64,000 nt of DNA from Rotaria socialis (Eukaryota > Rotifera > Eurotatoria > Philodinida > Philodinidae): NCBI GenBank assembly GCA_905331475.1, contig CAJNYU010000523.1, forward strand, positions 1 through 64,000, given 5' to 3'. How positions within the stretch are numbered: position 1 is the first letter of the stretch; each line of letters starts with the position of its first letter. The notes beneath the pieces were generated by a model. It did no database searches. It was not told the DNA's origin and was given only the letters and a program-made list of their open reading frames with translations. This document shows positions 50,912 to 62,733 of the stretch, in pieces. The position numbers and the translations under genes are program-made.

Positions 50912-53085
50912 GAGCCAAAGAAATATCTCAAGATCCAAAACTCGTTGATCTTGTCTGGAAAATTGCTAAAAGATCAGTCAACCTATCTTCAATTTTGATT
51001 GCTGCTGCAGGACTTATTACAAAATGGTTATTAATACAACCAATACATAATGAACTTGTTTATAAATATCGAACGAATCAATCACTTTATTTTGTACCAT
51101 ATGCATTCTGTAAACTAACGTCTATTGACGAATTCAGTCTTATAACATTTCCTGTTGCTTGTTTTTTAATTCTCATACTTATAATAAGTATCAAGCGAAC
51201 ATTATCTTTACCTGAGTTTTTTGGACGGATATGATGGAATGCCGATGCTTGTTGATTTTCTTTCTCATGTTGATCGAAAATTTGCTGCTTTTGTTTTTGC
51301 TGTATGCGCAGATGAATTACTAAACATAATGCAATCGACCGTTTATGGCTCAGCAAAAGAAGGTAACGGTATCATTCTTACTTACCTTTTACGTATTCTC
51401 GATGCAATAATCATGGGCACAAGATGATATTATGTTCTCTTAGCTCTGTTTATTTAAATACAGTTCTTACATTGTCATTCGCAACAATCTATGATTGGCT
51501 TGATTATTCAATAAGTATAATTACTCAAGGTATGTGCGAACCAGATTTTTATCCTACGTACGAATTTTATCAAAAGAATTCAAGTAAAATTGTAAAATAT
51601 TATTTACGGATATACCAAGATTTGTATGTCTAGCGTAGGTGAATATTAAAACACCAATGTTATTAGCAAGCAAAATTTATTTAAAATTTAAGAAGGATCT
51701 GCCATTAGGAGAACGAATATTAATGAAACTAAGTCGAGAACAACGAATATTTTTTTTCGGATATCCGATTCGAATTCAGTTGAAATCCTTTATGTTAAAA
51801 ATCTATTTCGTTCAACTAAAAAGCGTCCACCAAGCCAATCATTGCGTGCTCGTTTAGTCCCAAAAAATACATTTATGAATGAAGAGATGATCATCGTTTT
51901 TCAACACGAGTTATTTCTGTTTATACATCAGTATCACTTCTTTTATATCAAGTTGTCATTCAACTATGTGCAAAAGTCTTCCCTCAACTAACAGCAATTG
52001 AAGATAGTTTTCAATTATTAGCTGATTTATTTTCATCGATGTTTTTTCCTCAACCTGAAAATAATGATGGTGAAAGTGTAAGTCCTAGTACATCAAATTT
52101 TCCAGTACCGCACTTAATCGGACCTTATACAGCTGCTGTATTTCTGACATTAACTTTAATAGTTATACAATCATTAATCTTACTTGCTAATGTTCGTCGA
52201 AATTCAATTCAGTCATATCGTGGCGATGATACTGAAATACCAAGACGACACAGATCAGAATATGTTTCATATGCAGTGAGAAATTTTCATTTTGCTGCAC
52301 ATTTTATTGGTTATTTTATTTGGGGTTTTATTCTTATAGCAGTATTTTCATTGATAATATGTATTGCTCTTGATGGATTTATTACATATGAAAGCGTTCC
52401 ACTGGTTGACAAGACATTAAAACTTACTATGCCAAGTCTTCTATTTATATTTTTTAAAGTATATATTAATAAAATACTTGCACAACATGCACTTTTACAA
52501 CATCATGGCGAAGTTCTTTCATTAAACAATTGTCCTTTGCTCACGATAATTATCTATTTTAATTTTTTTCTGGATGCTGTTCTCGGTTTTATTTTTTCAG
52601 TAATGCGTTTGATTCAAAGTTTTTTTTGTGGCACTTTTTACATGTGTCGACTAGATTATTTTCCAGTAGGACGTAAATTAGAAACGAAGGAATGCTGGTT
52701 TTCGTGCCTATTATGGTTTTATACATACTGAATGCGTTCATCGACATCCAATTATGTTAGTTTGCGTTTCACATATTTATACTCAAGTTAGAAAAAGACA
52801 ATTGATTTGCCAACCAATGAAAAATATCAAATAAAACCAAACTCTCAATCAAGATATACACGAAAATGGAAACTGGCTGTGTTTCTTATAAGAAATCCTA
52901 TATTGTTTTTTTTCCGTAAAGCATATCTTAATCAATTAAATATGAATGAAATTCGATATATAAATGATGATGATCAAGATAGTTCAAAACGAAGACTATC
53001 TGTCTATACACGTCGAATGCCTATTGCCTTATCATCTATTGTTTCAGATGATTATATGAAATCTTTTGAGATGTATCAATTTTGA
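50912..53085 (+). pseudogene. STRA6/RBPR2-like retinol transporter pseudogene
   Basis: Homology to the STRA6 family of multi-pass retinol-uptake membrane proteins is visible in pieces in different frames: FGR(.)YDGMPMLVDFLSHVDRKF near 51225; WLDYSISIITQGMCEPDFYP near 51500; DDHRFSTRVISVYTSVSLLL near 51885; FYMCRLDYFPVGRKLETKEC near 52640; then GFIHTECVHRHPIML near 52710. Frame breaks occur near 51230, 51425 (with TGA), 51625, 51750, 51880, 52700 and 52800, and an in-frame TAG sits at 51636. No intron signals explain the breaks. Several lie in T-runs (51216, 51748, 52696), so consensus error is possible, but neighbouring genes show none. An eroded paralogue is the better reading. Confidence 0.75.
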
Positions 53086-54386
53086 CTATTTTTCTATAAA
53101 ACTTTATTTATGACGAAATATCTTTAAGAACAACTTTAATACAAATCTATGAAACAAACAAATTTCTCATTATGGCTAAAGTGCAAAGCACTCTTTACGA
53201 TTAAAAACATTTAATTATTGTAACACTACAATTACAGATGATGCTGTGACTAAACGGAATTCATTCTAAAATTTTGATGTTTATTTTCTTCCATTTGTTA
53301 TCAAAACAACAAAATAATGAATTTATAGTTAATAGCAAAATTACCTATTCGGTTTTGTTTACTATAATATTACCAGTTACATTTTATAGGCGATTTTCTC
53401 AACAAAAGAATCAATCGAATTATATTGTCAAGAAATAAAATGACTGGTGATGGAAAAATACGAAAAATTTCCATTATTTCTATTGACACTTTTTTTAATT
53501 AATTTGTATTTTTGATAAGCATATTTTCTTGACGCTAATCAATGAAATTACTGTCATGCTGTATTTTAAAAAGTCGGATCAACTTCACGCATATCCTCCG
53601 TGGTAAAGTCTATTTCATTCTCTCGTTTAAGACTTCCTACTTGTTCAGACTATAGAAGAAAAAAGAAAAAAATGTTGTTCTATATCGCTGCAAGGACCTC
53701 TTAAGAGCAGAGCATTTGAATCGATGTAATGTTTACAACAGACTTTTCCGTATAATTAATTCATGACTTTAGAATGACTTGGTGTGTGTATGTGTAGCAT
53801 GATTACGTTTATTTCCTTTCGTGCTCAGTTAAGATGATATTCATAAAAGTTATTTCTGCTCTACTGATAATTAAACGAAGAGTTCGACTCTGTGTTCCTC
53901 CTGGCTTTTGTTTTCTTCTAAAGAGTATCTAACATTATAGATAGCTTGCAAGGTTATTCTCGCGATTGATGAGCTTTTCACGTGAATACTTGATGTAAAT
54001 TAACTTTTATTATTATTACTTTCTTTCACGCTCCCTCATTCTATACGAAAACAAGCTAATAGAAAACCATGTCTTCGGCTAATATGCATTTTTTTTGCTT
54101 TGAGTTACTCGTTAAAAAGTAGCTAGAGGAACACCATTGTGTTTGAAACGATACAATAGACGAGAGAAAACTGATGCATGCAACAAAAAGAAAAAGAACA
54201 GGGAAAAACTCGGAAAATCAGCTTCGAACAACAATACCCGAACATGTTAGAAATGTAGGAGGAGGAGGAGCAAGAGAAAGAAAGAAACACGAAGGAAAAT
54301 ATTGATGATCTGATGTAGTTATTTCAAAAGATTATTATTCTTTGTCTACACCAAAATTTAGTTTAGATACATCAATCTGATTTGCC
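53086..54386. other. Intergenic, with one orphan exon-like ORF
   Basis: Apart from the minus-strand terminal-exon-like segment at 53566-53649, nothing is recognised. A short GGAGGAGGAGGAG run occurs near 54258. Confidence 0.4.
53566..53649 (-). other. Orphan terminal-exon-like segment
   Basis: A CTTCTATAG acceptor (minus strand) is followed by 27 codons, SEQVGSLKRENEIDFTTEDM then REVDPTF, and a stop. The charged composition is protein-like. No partner exon was found in the 700 bp upstream on that strand. It may be a remnant of a lost gene or the last exon of one with a long intron. Confidence 0.3.
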
Positions 54387-57318
54387 ATGAATACTAGATT
54401 TTTATTCAATAAACATATTTTTACAACCACTATGCTACGTCTTTTGACTAAAGTAAATATGATAGATGAAAATTTTTGATAAAATATAAATATTTAATGT
54501 CATTTAGATCAGAATTAACAATAATCACTATCGTTTTTTCTCATGTTCTTCAAAAGTCAATAATGTTGATATTGTTGCACCAAGTAAACATTCTATTTTA
54601 AATAATTGAATTATTTGATATAAATCTATACTGTTCTTTTTTCATATAGAATTTCAAATTGATTTACCGGGAATAGAAAATTATGGATTTGAAGGTGAAT
54701 CATCGTTTATGATCTGTAAACATGGAGCTGTTGCATCGGATTCTGAAGAAGCATCTAAAGTTGGAAGGTAAACATTATTTTTCATAAATATTCACAATGA
54801 TTCATTTTCTATATAAAGACGTATTTTAAATTTGGGTGGTTCTGCTGTTGATGCAGCAATTGCAGTTCTTCTTTGTGTTGGTGTACATAATTGTCATTCG
54901 ACTGGTATTGGCGGCGGATTTCTTATGAATATTTATGATGTGTAAGTAAACTTGAAATTTTAATCTCGTTTTGACACTTTAACAAGATAATTTAGTACAA
55001 AACAAGAATGCATAGCTATTGATGCACGAGAAGCAGCACCATCGAGTGCTCATCAAAGAATGTTTGTTGATGGAAATCCACCACCATCCTCTGTATCCGG
55101 TAATTGATATTTAGAAAACATTCCAAAGATTGTTATGATTATTTTCTATGAATAAGGCGGCTTATCAATTGGTATTCCAGGTGAAATAGCTGGTTATTGG
55201 AGTGCACATAGACAGTATGGAAAATTACCATGGTCAGCTTTGTTTAAACCAGCGATTGATATGTGTAATGAGGGTATTACTGTACAAAAAGCTCTTGCTT
55301 TTAGCATTTTACAGAATAAAAACAAGCTGTGGGAACATAGACCGTTTAGGTTATTACATGAAAACAGATTATTATTGTATTTTATTTTTTCCTTTTTTCT
55401 TCCTAATTTTAGAAGGGTCTTTTTCAAAGGTGATTCTGATGAAGTATATGGATTACATGATACTATTTATCGGCCACGGCTAGGTGAAACTCTTGCAATT
55501 ATTGCTGAAAAAGGACCAAGTGCATTTTATAATGGTGAACTATCGGCAGGCGTCTGTGATGAAATTCGAAGCAACGGTGGAATTATTAACGAAAAAGATT
55601 TAGCAACTTATCATGCTCGTGTTAAACCTGCTCTTAAGATTAAAATTAAAAATAATTTTACAGCTTATGGTGTTCCACCACCAGCTAGCTCGGCAATAAC
55701 GTTACTTATTCTTAAAGTAATGGATGGTAAGTAATGAAGAATTTACGAGAGAAAAGAATTATTAGCAAATTTCCATAGCGTCATATATGAAGCACGCAAC
55801 AGAACTGTGTTTTTAAATAGAAAAAGAAAAAGAAAAGGAAAAAGAGAAACGTTCACAATATCGCTTTTGTTTTGTGACTGGAAAACAACTGTCAACACAG
55901 ACTTCACGATAATAGAGATGCTATTTATAATATGTAAAAGATTAATAGAATTTATACGTTTCATAACGTTTGATAGTGGTTAACAATAGTAATTTTATAT
56001 CCTTTTTTTAAGGTTATGGTCTAACACCACAATCATTAGATACGGTTGAAAAGCAAGTGCAGTTTTATCATATTCTTAATGAAGTATTTAAATTTGCTTA
56101 TGGAAAAAGATCAGCATTAGGCGATGAATATGATTCACACACAGATAAAAATCAAGAAATTGAAAAAGTAATAAAGTTTCTTTTTATCATTGATACTTGA
56201 AATAAAAATTATTTTTCGTTAGTTACTTCATTTAATTCTATCGTCTGATTATGCAGAAGATATTCGTGAACGAGTCAATGAACATAAAACTCAACCACTA
56301 GATTACTATGAACCAATGTTTGAACCTCAACAAGGTATAAAAATATTTTACATAGTTAAGAAAAAGAGACTTGATTATTGTTTCATTGAAGATCACGGAA
56401 CTAGTCATTGCTCAATTATTGATGCCGAAGGAAATGCTGTCGCTGCCACGAGTACAATCAATACTGCGTAGATTGATTGTTTTTTTCTGCTGAATAATTT
56501 TATTTTAAAGAACAATATTTTTCTAGATTTGGAGCTTTTGTTTATGGGCAGAATACGGGTCAGTGCATTTCGGTTCTAAGCGACAAGAAAGACTCAATTC
56601 AATTTCTTTATAGGTATTATCTATAATAATCAAATGGATGATTTTTCTAAACCTGGTTCGCCTAACTTTTATGGTTATGCACCAAGTCCAGCAAATTTCA
56701 TCAAACCTTGTAAGTTGAATAGTCATGAATAGAGAAATATGGGAACAAAAAGAAACGAAATCAATATTTTAGTTAAACGTCCGATGACATCAATCAGTCC
56801 AATTCTTGTTACGGATTCCTATGGAAATGTTATTTTTACAGCTGGTGGTTCTGGTGGTAGTCGAATAATCTCGTCTGTTGCTCAAGTAGCTATTTATAAT
56901 CTATGGCTTGGTAAAAGTATCCGTGATGCTGTTGATATGCCTCGATTGCATCAACAACTCATTCCAATGGAAGTTGAATTAGAAAAACGTTTTCCTGTTG
57001 TAAGATGTCAACTGAATTTTCTCTTACAATTTTCTTTGATTTATCTAAATTTAGAATGTTGTTCACGGGCTTCTAGTAAAAGGTCATACGATATCAGGTT
57101 TTCGTGGTGGATGCGTTGTTCAAGCAATTGAACGTCGTCACTCGAACGAATTATGGGCTGTAAGTGATGCTCGAAAAGGTGGTGCGCCTGATGGTCTTGG
57201 TTATAAAAATATTACAAAAAGCTTTCAAAACTGGTTCCGTCGAACATTTAAACGAAGTAAAGAACAAAAATTACTCGAACAGGAAATTGAAAAAGGACGA
57301 TTATTATCACCAAAATAA
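54387..57318 (+). CDS. Gamma-glutamyltransferase (copy 1)
   Basis: N-terminal-nucleophile enzyme that cleaves gamma-glutamyl bonds of glutathione. Fourteen exons: 54387-54452, 54508-54583, 54650-54767, 54819-54941, 54996-55099, 55157-55349, 55423-55736, 56013-56167, 56223-56334, 56392-56467, 56527-56558, 56614-56709, 56773-56999 and 57055-57318, frame-consistent, 651 aa. Motifs are [47 protein letters not shown], and the autocleavage/nucleophile Thr in [11 protein letters not shown]. These are followed by [27 protein letters not shown] and [10 protein letters not shown] (oxyanion Gly pair). Animal GGTs normally begin with a membrane anchor. Here the first two exons encode a basic, Ser/Arg-rich, acid-free start ([26 protein letters not shown]) without a clear TM helix. 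A large second-half exon ends in a lysine-rich tail. Confidence 0.92.
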
Positions 57319-60300
57319 GAGAAAATCTTTTTATTTTATTTTTGTGATCCTATTTCCTATTTCCCTGTTATTTCCTTCAGTAATAGCGTTCATATCCCAG
57401 ATAGTTTATTACTTCTATAAATCTATTTCCTACGCCAATTTTTTTATTCTCAATACTATTTTTGTGTCTTCATATATTATTGACCGTACATATTTCTTAT
57501 TTTCTATAATCAAGTGAATCATAAGATGACCACAACGAGTAATCTCGATCTCTTGATTTTCTTTATAAAATGTTCACATTAGAATAATCAATAGATATAA
57601 TTTTTCTCTTAAATCTGAGAGTTGCTCGAAAATATTCATTCAAATATGTCTGCAATTTATTATAGGCCAATCCATACTAGTGATACTAATCAAGACATAA
57701 CGTTTATTTGATTGATTTGAATGTTTAATAAGACTTGTATTCTGATCGCTATATTCTACTGCGTCTTTTTGTGATCTATACTTCCTTTGTTTCGCCTAAT
57801 TTCAATATACATAGTGTCCTTCTTTTTTGATTATACTGCTTGACCTTTTTTATTTTATACTTAAACTATCATTTTTAGTTTTTGATTAGCTCATTGATTC
57901 TAAACTGGTCAATCTCCATACGATTTGAATTGATTGAAGAAACAACAAATGTTTCACATTGGGTGTGTGTGTGCAATATTGCTTGTTCACCATAGCAATC
58001 TTCTTAGAAAAATAATTAATATAAATTTGATGCTTCTTGCCGAACGATGTATTATTGAATGTTCTATTCAATTTATTCGACGAAACTTGTTTCATTACTT
58101 TCTTAATTTTAATACACAGCTCGCATTGCACAATTTTACCATGCTGTTGTTTCTCGCAAGAAAAAGTCGGAAATTTCTATTTTATCAGTCACGAGAAAAG
58201 TCATTTTTAATCAAAGTAATATTTTACATAAAAGGAAAGTTACTCTAGCATTTCAGAAGCTCAAATATGGTACCGCTCGATGAGCATTTTCTATGAGCTC
58301 ACTAGTACTTTCTTTCTTCATGTATGTGCATGCTCTTTAACAAGTTCTGAACGAATTTTCATTCGATTATTTTATTTTCTTGCTTTGTTAGACTAAATTC
58401 ATTTTTTGTTTTATACTTCTAAAGTTAAAGAAGTATAACCGAGAAAAACATATGCATTGAGTTTATTGTTTTCAGACAAGGCTTTTTTTTAGATCAAAAT
58501 AGTTCTCAAAAAGTGTCTATAAAATTTTACGAAAATGGAGATAGTAATGCGTCCTTGTATACATTATAATCGCCGAGTTGCTGGTGATACTCTTTTTCTT
58601 AAACATCCCATCATATTGTTTTGCATATCAATCCGATAGGAGTAATCAGCTTTTATTTCTTTTCAAAAAATTCTGCTAAATCCACATGTAGAATTTTGAC
58701 GAAATTGCATCGATATTCTTCATCGTTTCACTTTTCAGTCATTTACCCGAACAAAAGGAGACATGCTCAGAGTGAAAATAGAGGCCAAAGTGATGCGATA
58801 CATTGATAAATGACAACGACTTCTATTTTTATTAGGTGTTAATCATGTAGGAAACAATATTGAATAGAAACGTATTGATAGTATCATTGCAATATGAAAG
58901 ATCTCATTTTGACTTCTGTTCATTCTTATGAGAAAAACTATACTTAAGTAAAAATGTAATAAATAAATCATATTATTTAACATTATCTTTCCTTAATGTT
59001 CATCTTTAGAACATTCTGTTGACAGAATTGTTGATGTAGATCTTGAAATAAAATATGATTGAGAGCTCCTCATATTTCTCGTATGAATTTAATTTTCACT
59101 GTTTCTTGAAAATGATATGTTCTAAAAGGTGTGTAATTTCAGTCATTGATGGGATTCCTTAAATTGAAAATTATCTATTAGTGCCAAAGTACAAATTATT
59201 TCGTCAAATGAAACAATTTAATACAGAAAAAATGATTTACACTTCCATCTAACACATTTGCAAAATTATGTCTGTTGTAGTTTCAATTAATAGGATATCT
59301 GCAAACACATTTTTAATCAACTTATTTTTTTTCGTGAAAACCATTTAAATTAAACTAAGCAATCCAGCGGAATACATAATAATCGAATACCTTGTTGCTG
59401 AAAACAATGATACCTATCTTCTCTCCCAGATAAATGTCATCTCATTCATTCACCGAAGTTTCTCTCATTTTCAAAACATCAAGTTGCTCAACAAATCATA
59501 TTTTAGACTATTTTAATTTGTCCTATTAAAATAGTATAAATTCAAGGAAAATAGTTTGATTTTGATGAATGTCATCTAACAGTAAACCTATCAATAACAT
59601 GGAGAAGTTTCCCAGTTGAGTTCAATTTCATTCCAATGGTAATAGTGTGGTATTTTCTTTCTTTTCTGTTTGAAAATTATCTGTGAAGATACAAATATTT
59701 ATAGATTTGAGTTTGCAATAATATAAAAAATCGTGTTGGCAAAGATGAAATACCAACTTGAGTTATATTCAGTCTATGTAGATTAAAAACCTCGTTAGTA
59801 TGCAGTTTTAGTTCAATATAATGAATGCAACTGCAATGATAACCAATCATCTTTCATGTTAATCACTCGAAAGAGTGACGAAATTCTGAAATCGATCATG
59901 TAGAGACTCAAGAAGATGAATTATGTTTAGTTAGATTGCACGAAATCTATATATAGAGTCAAATATGAAGTCACGGTTTTCTTCAGATTATTTATCATTA
60001 CCAATTCACATCGTGATTGAAAGAATTATCAATGACAAATGAAACATCATGACTATGACGATTAGTATCAATATCATTTATTTTGAATTTAAGAAAAATA
60101 TTGATTTCAGCTTAAAAACTTGCGTGAAGATGTAACTGTCCTGCTAGTCAGAGTTAAGAGAACAGAACTGTCATAATAAAAAGTAGACAAAGACAGAGAT
60201 TGGATGGAAATGTATGAATGTGCATATGAAAATTCTGTGCGATTTTCTTCACATTAAAGTAGGCACATGCTCTCAATTATATAATCGTAAACAAAAGTTA

Positions 60301-60455
60301 TTAAACAAGAATATAGGTTGTTATGGTTTTTGATTGTGATTTATCTACATTTATTTTAACATAACCAACAAATTTCCTTATTTCTTTTCATTTCGAAATA
60401 AGTCAGTAAAAAACCAAAAGAAACATTGTTTCTTTTTGCTGCATTGAAATCATTT
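57319..60455. other. Intergenic, no gene seen
   Basis: About 3.1 kb of AT-rich sequence between GGT copy 1 and MED21. The short open frames at 57934 and 58621 have no domain, splice or paralogue support. Confidence 0.45.
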
Positions 60456-60887
60456 TTATACATTTTGAATTTTTTTTCTTTCATCAAGTATAGCTTGAGA
60501 TAATGATTGTAAACATGTTTGTACTTGTTCTAGAAGATATTCTGCTAATTCTGTTGTTTGCTCTAATTTAGCTGTTGCTTCTACGTTTTCTTGTTCTAAT
60601 AATTCTAACTGTGCATGTTGTTCAGCAAGATCGTCGTCAGTTGATGGAATTGTTGGTAAAGACTCAATTAAAGCAACAACTTCACTTGTCGTACGAGTTA
60701 TTAATGTTGCAAATAATTGCGAATAATCATCACCAGTATTGTCAGCATTAGAATTTGTTGTTGAATTTTGTTCAAAATTTCCAAATCGACTCGGTCGTGC
60801 TGTTTCTTGAAGAACACCTGTAGCATTGCACAAATGATCGGCTAATAGGTTAACAACATCTTGCAATTGAGTCAAACGATCGGACAT
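60456..60887 (-). CDS. med21: Mediator complex subunit 21
   Basis: Single-exon 143-aa protein (human 144), a nuclear component of the Mediator middle module that pairs with MED7 as a coiled coil. It starts MSDRLTQLQDVVNLLADHLC, essentially the conserved MED21 N-terminus, continues GVLQETARPSRF, then YSQLFATLITRTTSEVVALI and ESLP, and ends in a long heptad-rich coiled coil (residues about 95-143, LELLEQENVEATAKLEQ). The ATG at 60887 is unambiguous. There are no introns, unlike its neighbours. Confidence 0.95.
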   Translation of the reverse strand: MSDRLTQLQDVVNLLADHLCNATGVLQETARPSRFGNFEQNSTTNSNADNTGDDYSQLFATLITRTTSEVVALIESLPTIPSTDDDLAEQHAQLELLEQENVEATAKLEQTTELAEYLLEQVQTCLQSLSQAILDERKKIQNV

Positions 60888-62733
60888 GATAAATGAAAGA
60901 AAAAAGTTATATTATATCTAAAATTTATATGAATCATATTAGCTATTTCTCCGATAGTAAAATTGATAAGAGCAAAAATAGCGCCGTCATACTTCGTGAT
61001 TTTTACGGTTAATTTCACTTCCTTTTTTTTCTTCTTTATAACAGTCATTGATTCTTCAAAAAAAAATATTTACTTAAATGATTCAAATTACGTCGTTTTA
61101 GTTTTATTAATCATGAGTATTAGAATCGAATTGTAAACTAGATGGTATTCGAGTTTCACTCGACTACGAAATACAGTGCGAAGCACACGAGCCGAATTTT
61201 CGAAAGCAGCGAGAATAGCATTTAAAAAATAAATGATTCACTTTAAGATTCATTGGAATCGTCTTTTTTTTTTAATTTCCGTATACGAATTTTGAATAAA
61301 AATTTCGCATTCACTATGTTTAAATCGACCATTTTGAAATTCATCACTAGGAGATCTCTCCGAAAATGTACCAACCAGTTTTTTAGCGATTTTTTTCATT
61401 AAACGATTAATTATTTTCATGACTCATTATCTTGAGTCAGATGTAAAGCAATAGACTATTGGTTAACAACTATTGACGACGTCATTTTAATTATCGCGAA
61501 AGTCTGAAACGATAAATATCTTTCAAAATCGTCATTTTGGGAGGATATTTCTAAGCAAACAAATATCACAAGTTCAATATTCATATTTTCACCTCTAGTT
61601 TGAATAACTTTTCTATGATTTTTGGTTCTCGAGATCATCGCGTCACAAAATGATGAAAAAGATGTGTACGTCGAGAAAGAAAAAGAAAAAGAAAACTCGC
61701 GACGGACTACATGAATGCTGTGCTTCGCACCACATTAATAACTTCTGTTGATTTGTTCTGCTAGTTCGAATCTATTGTTGAAAAGCAACATACAACCAAA
61801 CATCATGATTAGAAAGAAAAGAAGCAAAAAACATGTGACGTAGTACTAATGTTGATATAAATATAATAAAGAAACAGAATAAGACCGAAACGAAGAAAAA
61901 AAAATCAGTAATCGCAGATAGCGGGAACACAGAAAATAAGCCATTGCTTATTTATTACGAGCTTTAACGGCGTAAATATAACACGAGGCAAATAAGTACT
62001 ACTAGTACTCCTATTTCTTACCACGTCTTAAAGGGCATATGACACACGTTCAAGAGAACTATATAATATAAATTGTTTTCTTTTATAGACAGTAAAAGTC
62101 TAGCTTCATAGTGTCGAAGAATATGTTAATAAATAGGTATTTTTGTCCGGTAAATACTCAACGACTGTTGACAAAGGTATCTACAAATTTTTTATGAAAA
62201 TCGTCTTATAAAGGCTAATATTTTATATAATTTAGATTCGAATTTCTAATAATCTCCGTCGGTTAATTTCATTTTCATCAATAGATACATCGTCAGATCT
62301 GACTCGTCCCAGTAAGTACTCGAATACTAGTGAGAACTATACGAATAAACCAAATTTTGATTTCATTCATAACCTATTCAATACCTTATTGAAATTCAAA
62401 TAATGATTTATTTCTATACGATGCTTGAAATTTCATATGGAAAGCATGGGGCTATCCCTTATTCTATTCTTTCGCATAATACTGTAAATAAAATGAGGTT
62501 CGTATCTTTACTCGAATCCGAAAACCACATATTTAAATTTGCTCGTATCCTTCAAAAAAAAAAGGAAAGCTTCATCTATAATTTATCTGATATGAAAGCT
62601 CATTGTCTAACAACATTACTACTTAAACAATCTTTACCATAGATGAAAAATCAAAATTTGATTGTTCATATAATTTTTAGTAGTACTTTATATAAATAAT
62701 ATATAAAATAATAATACAAATTAATTATTCTAG
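60888..62733. other. Intergenic with a spaced 12-bp inverted pair
   Basis: GTGCGAAGCACA at 61176-61187 is inverted at 61719-61730, and flanking CTCGAC/GTCGCGAG sequence is also loosely mirrored, so a decayed TIR element of about 0.6 kb is possible. The first exon(s) of GGT copy 2 should lie in the right part (about 62100-62700), but I cannot place them. Confidence 0.35.

Noticed and set aside
50912..51234. Bestrophin or other channel as the identity of the 51-53 kb membrane gene
   Set aside because: Hydrophobic segments alone suggested a channel, but the CRLDYFPVGRKLE, HTECVHRHPIM and DDHRFSTRV patterns match STRA6-type receptors instead.
62403..62642. 79-codon open frame before GGT copy 2 as its first exon
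   Set aside because: No donor in the required phase joins it to 62734, and there is no similarity to the copy 1 N-terminus.
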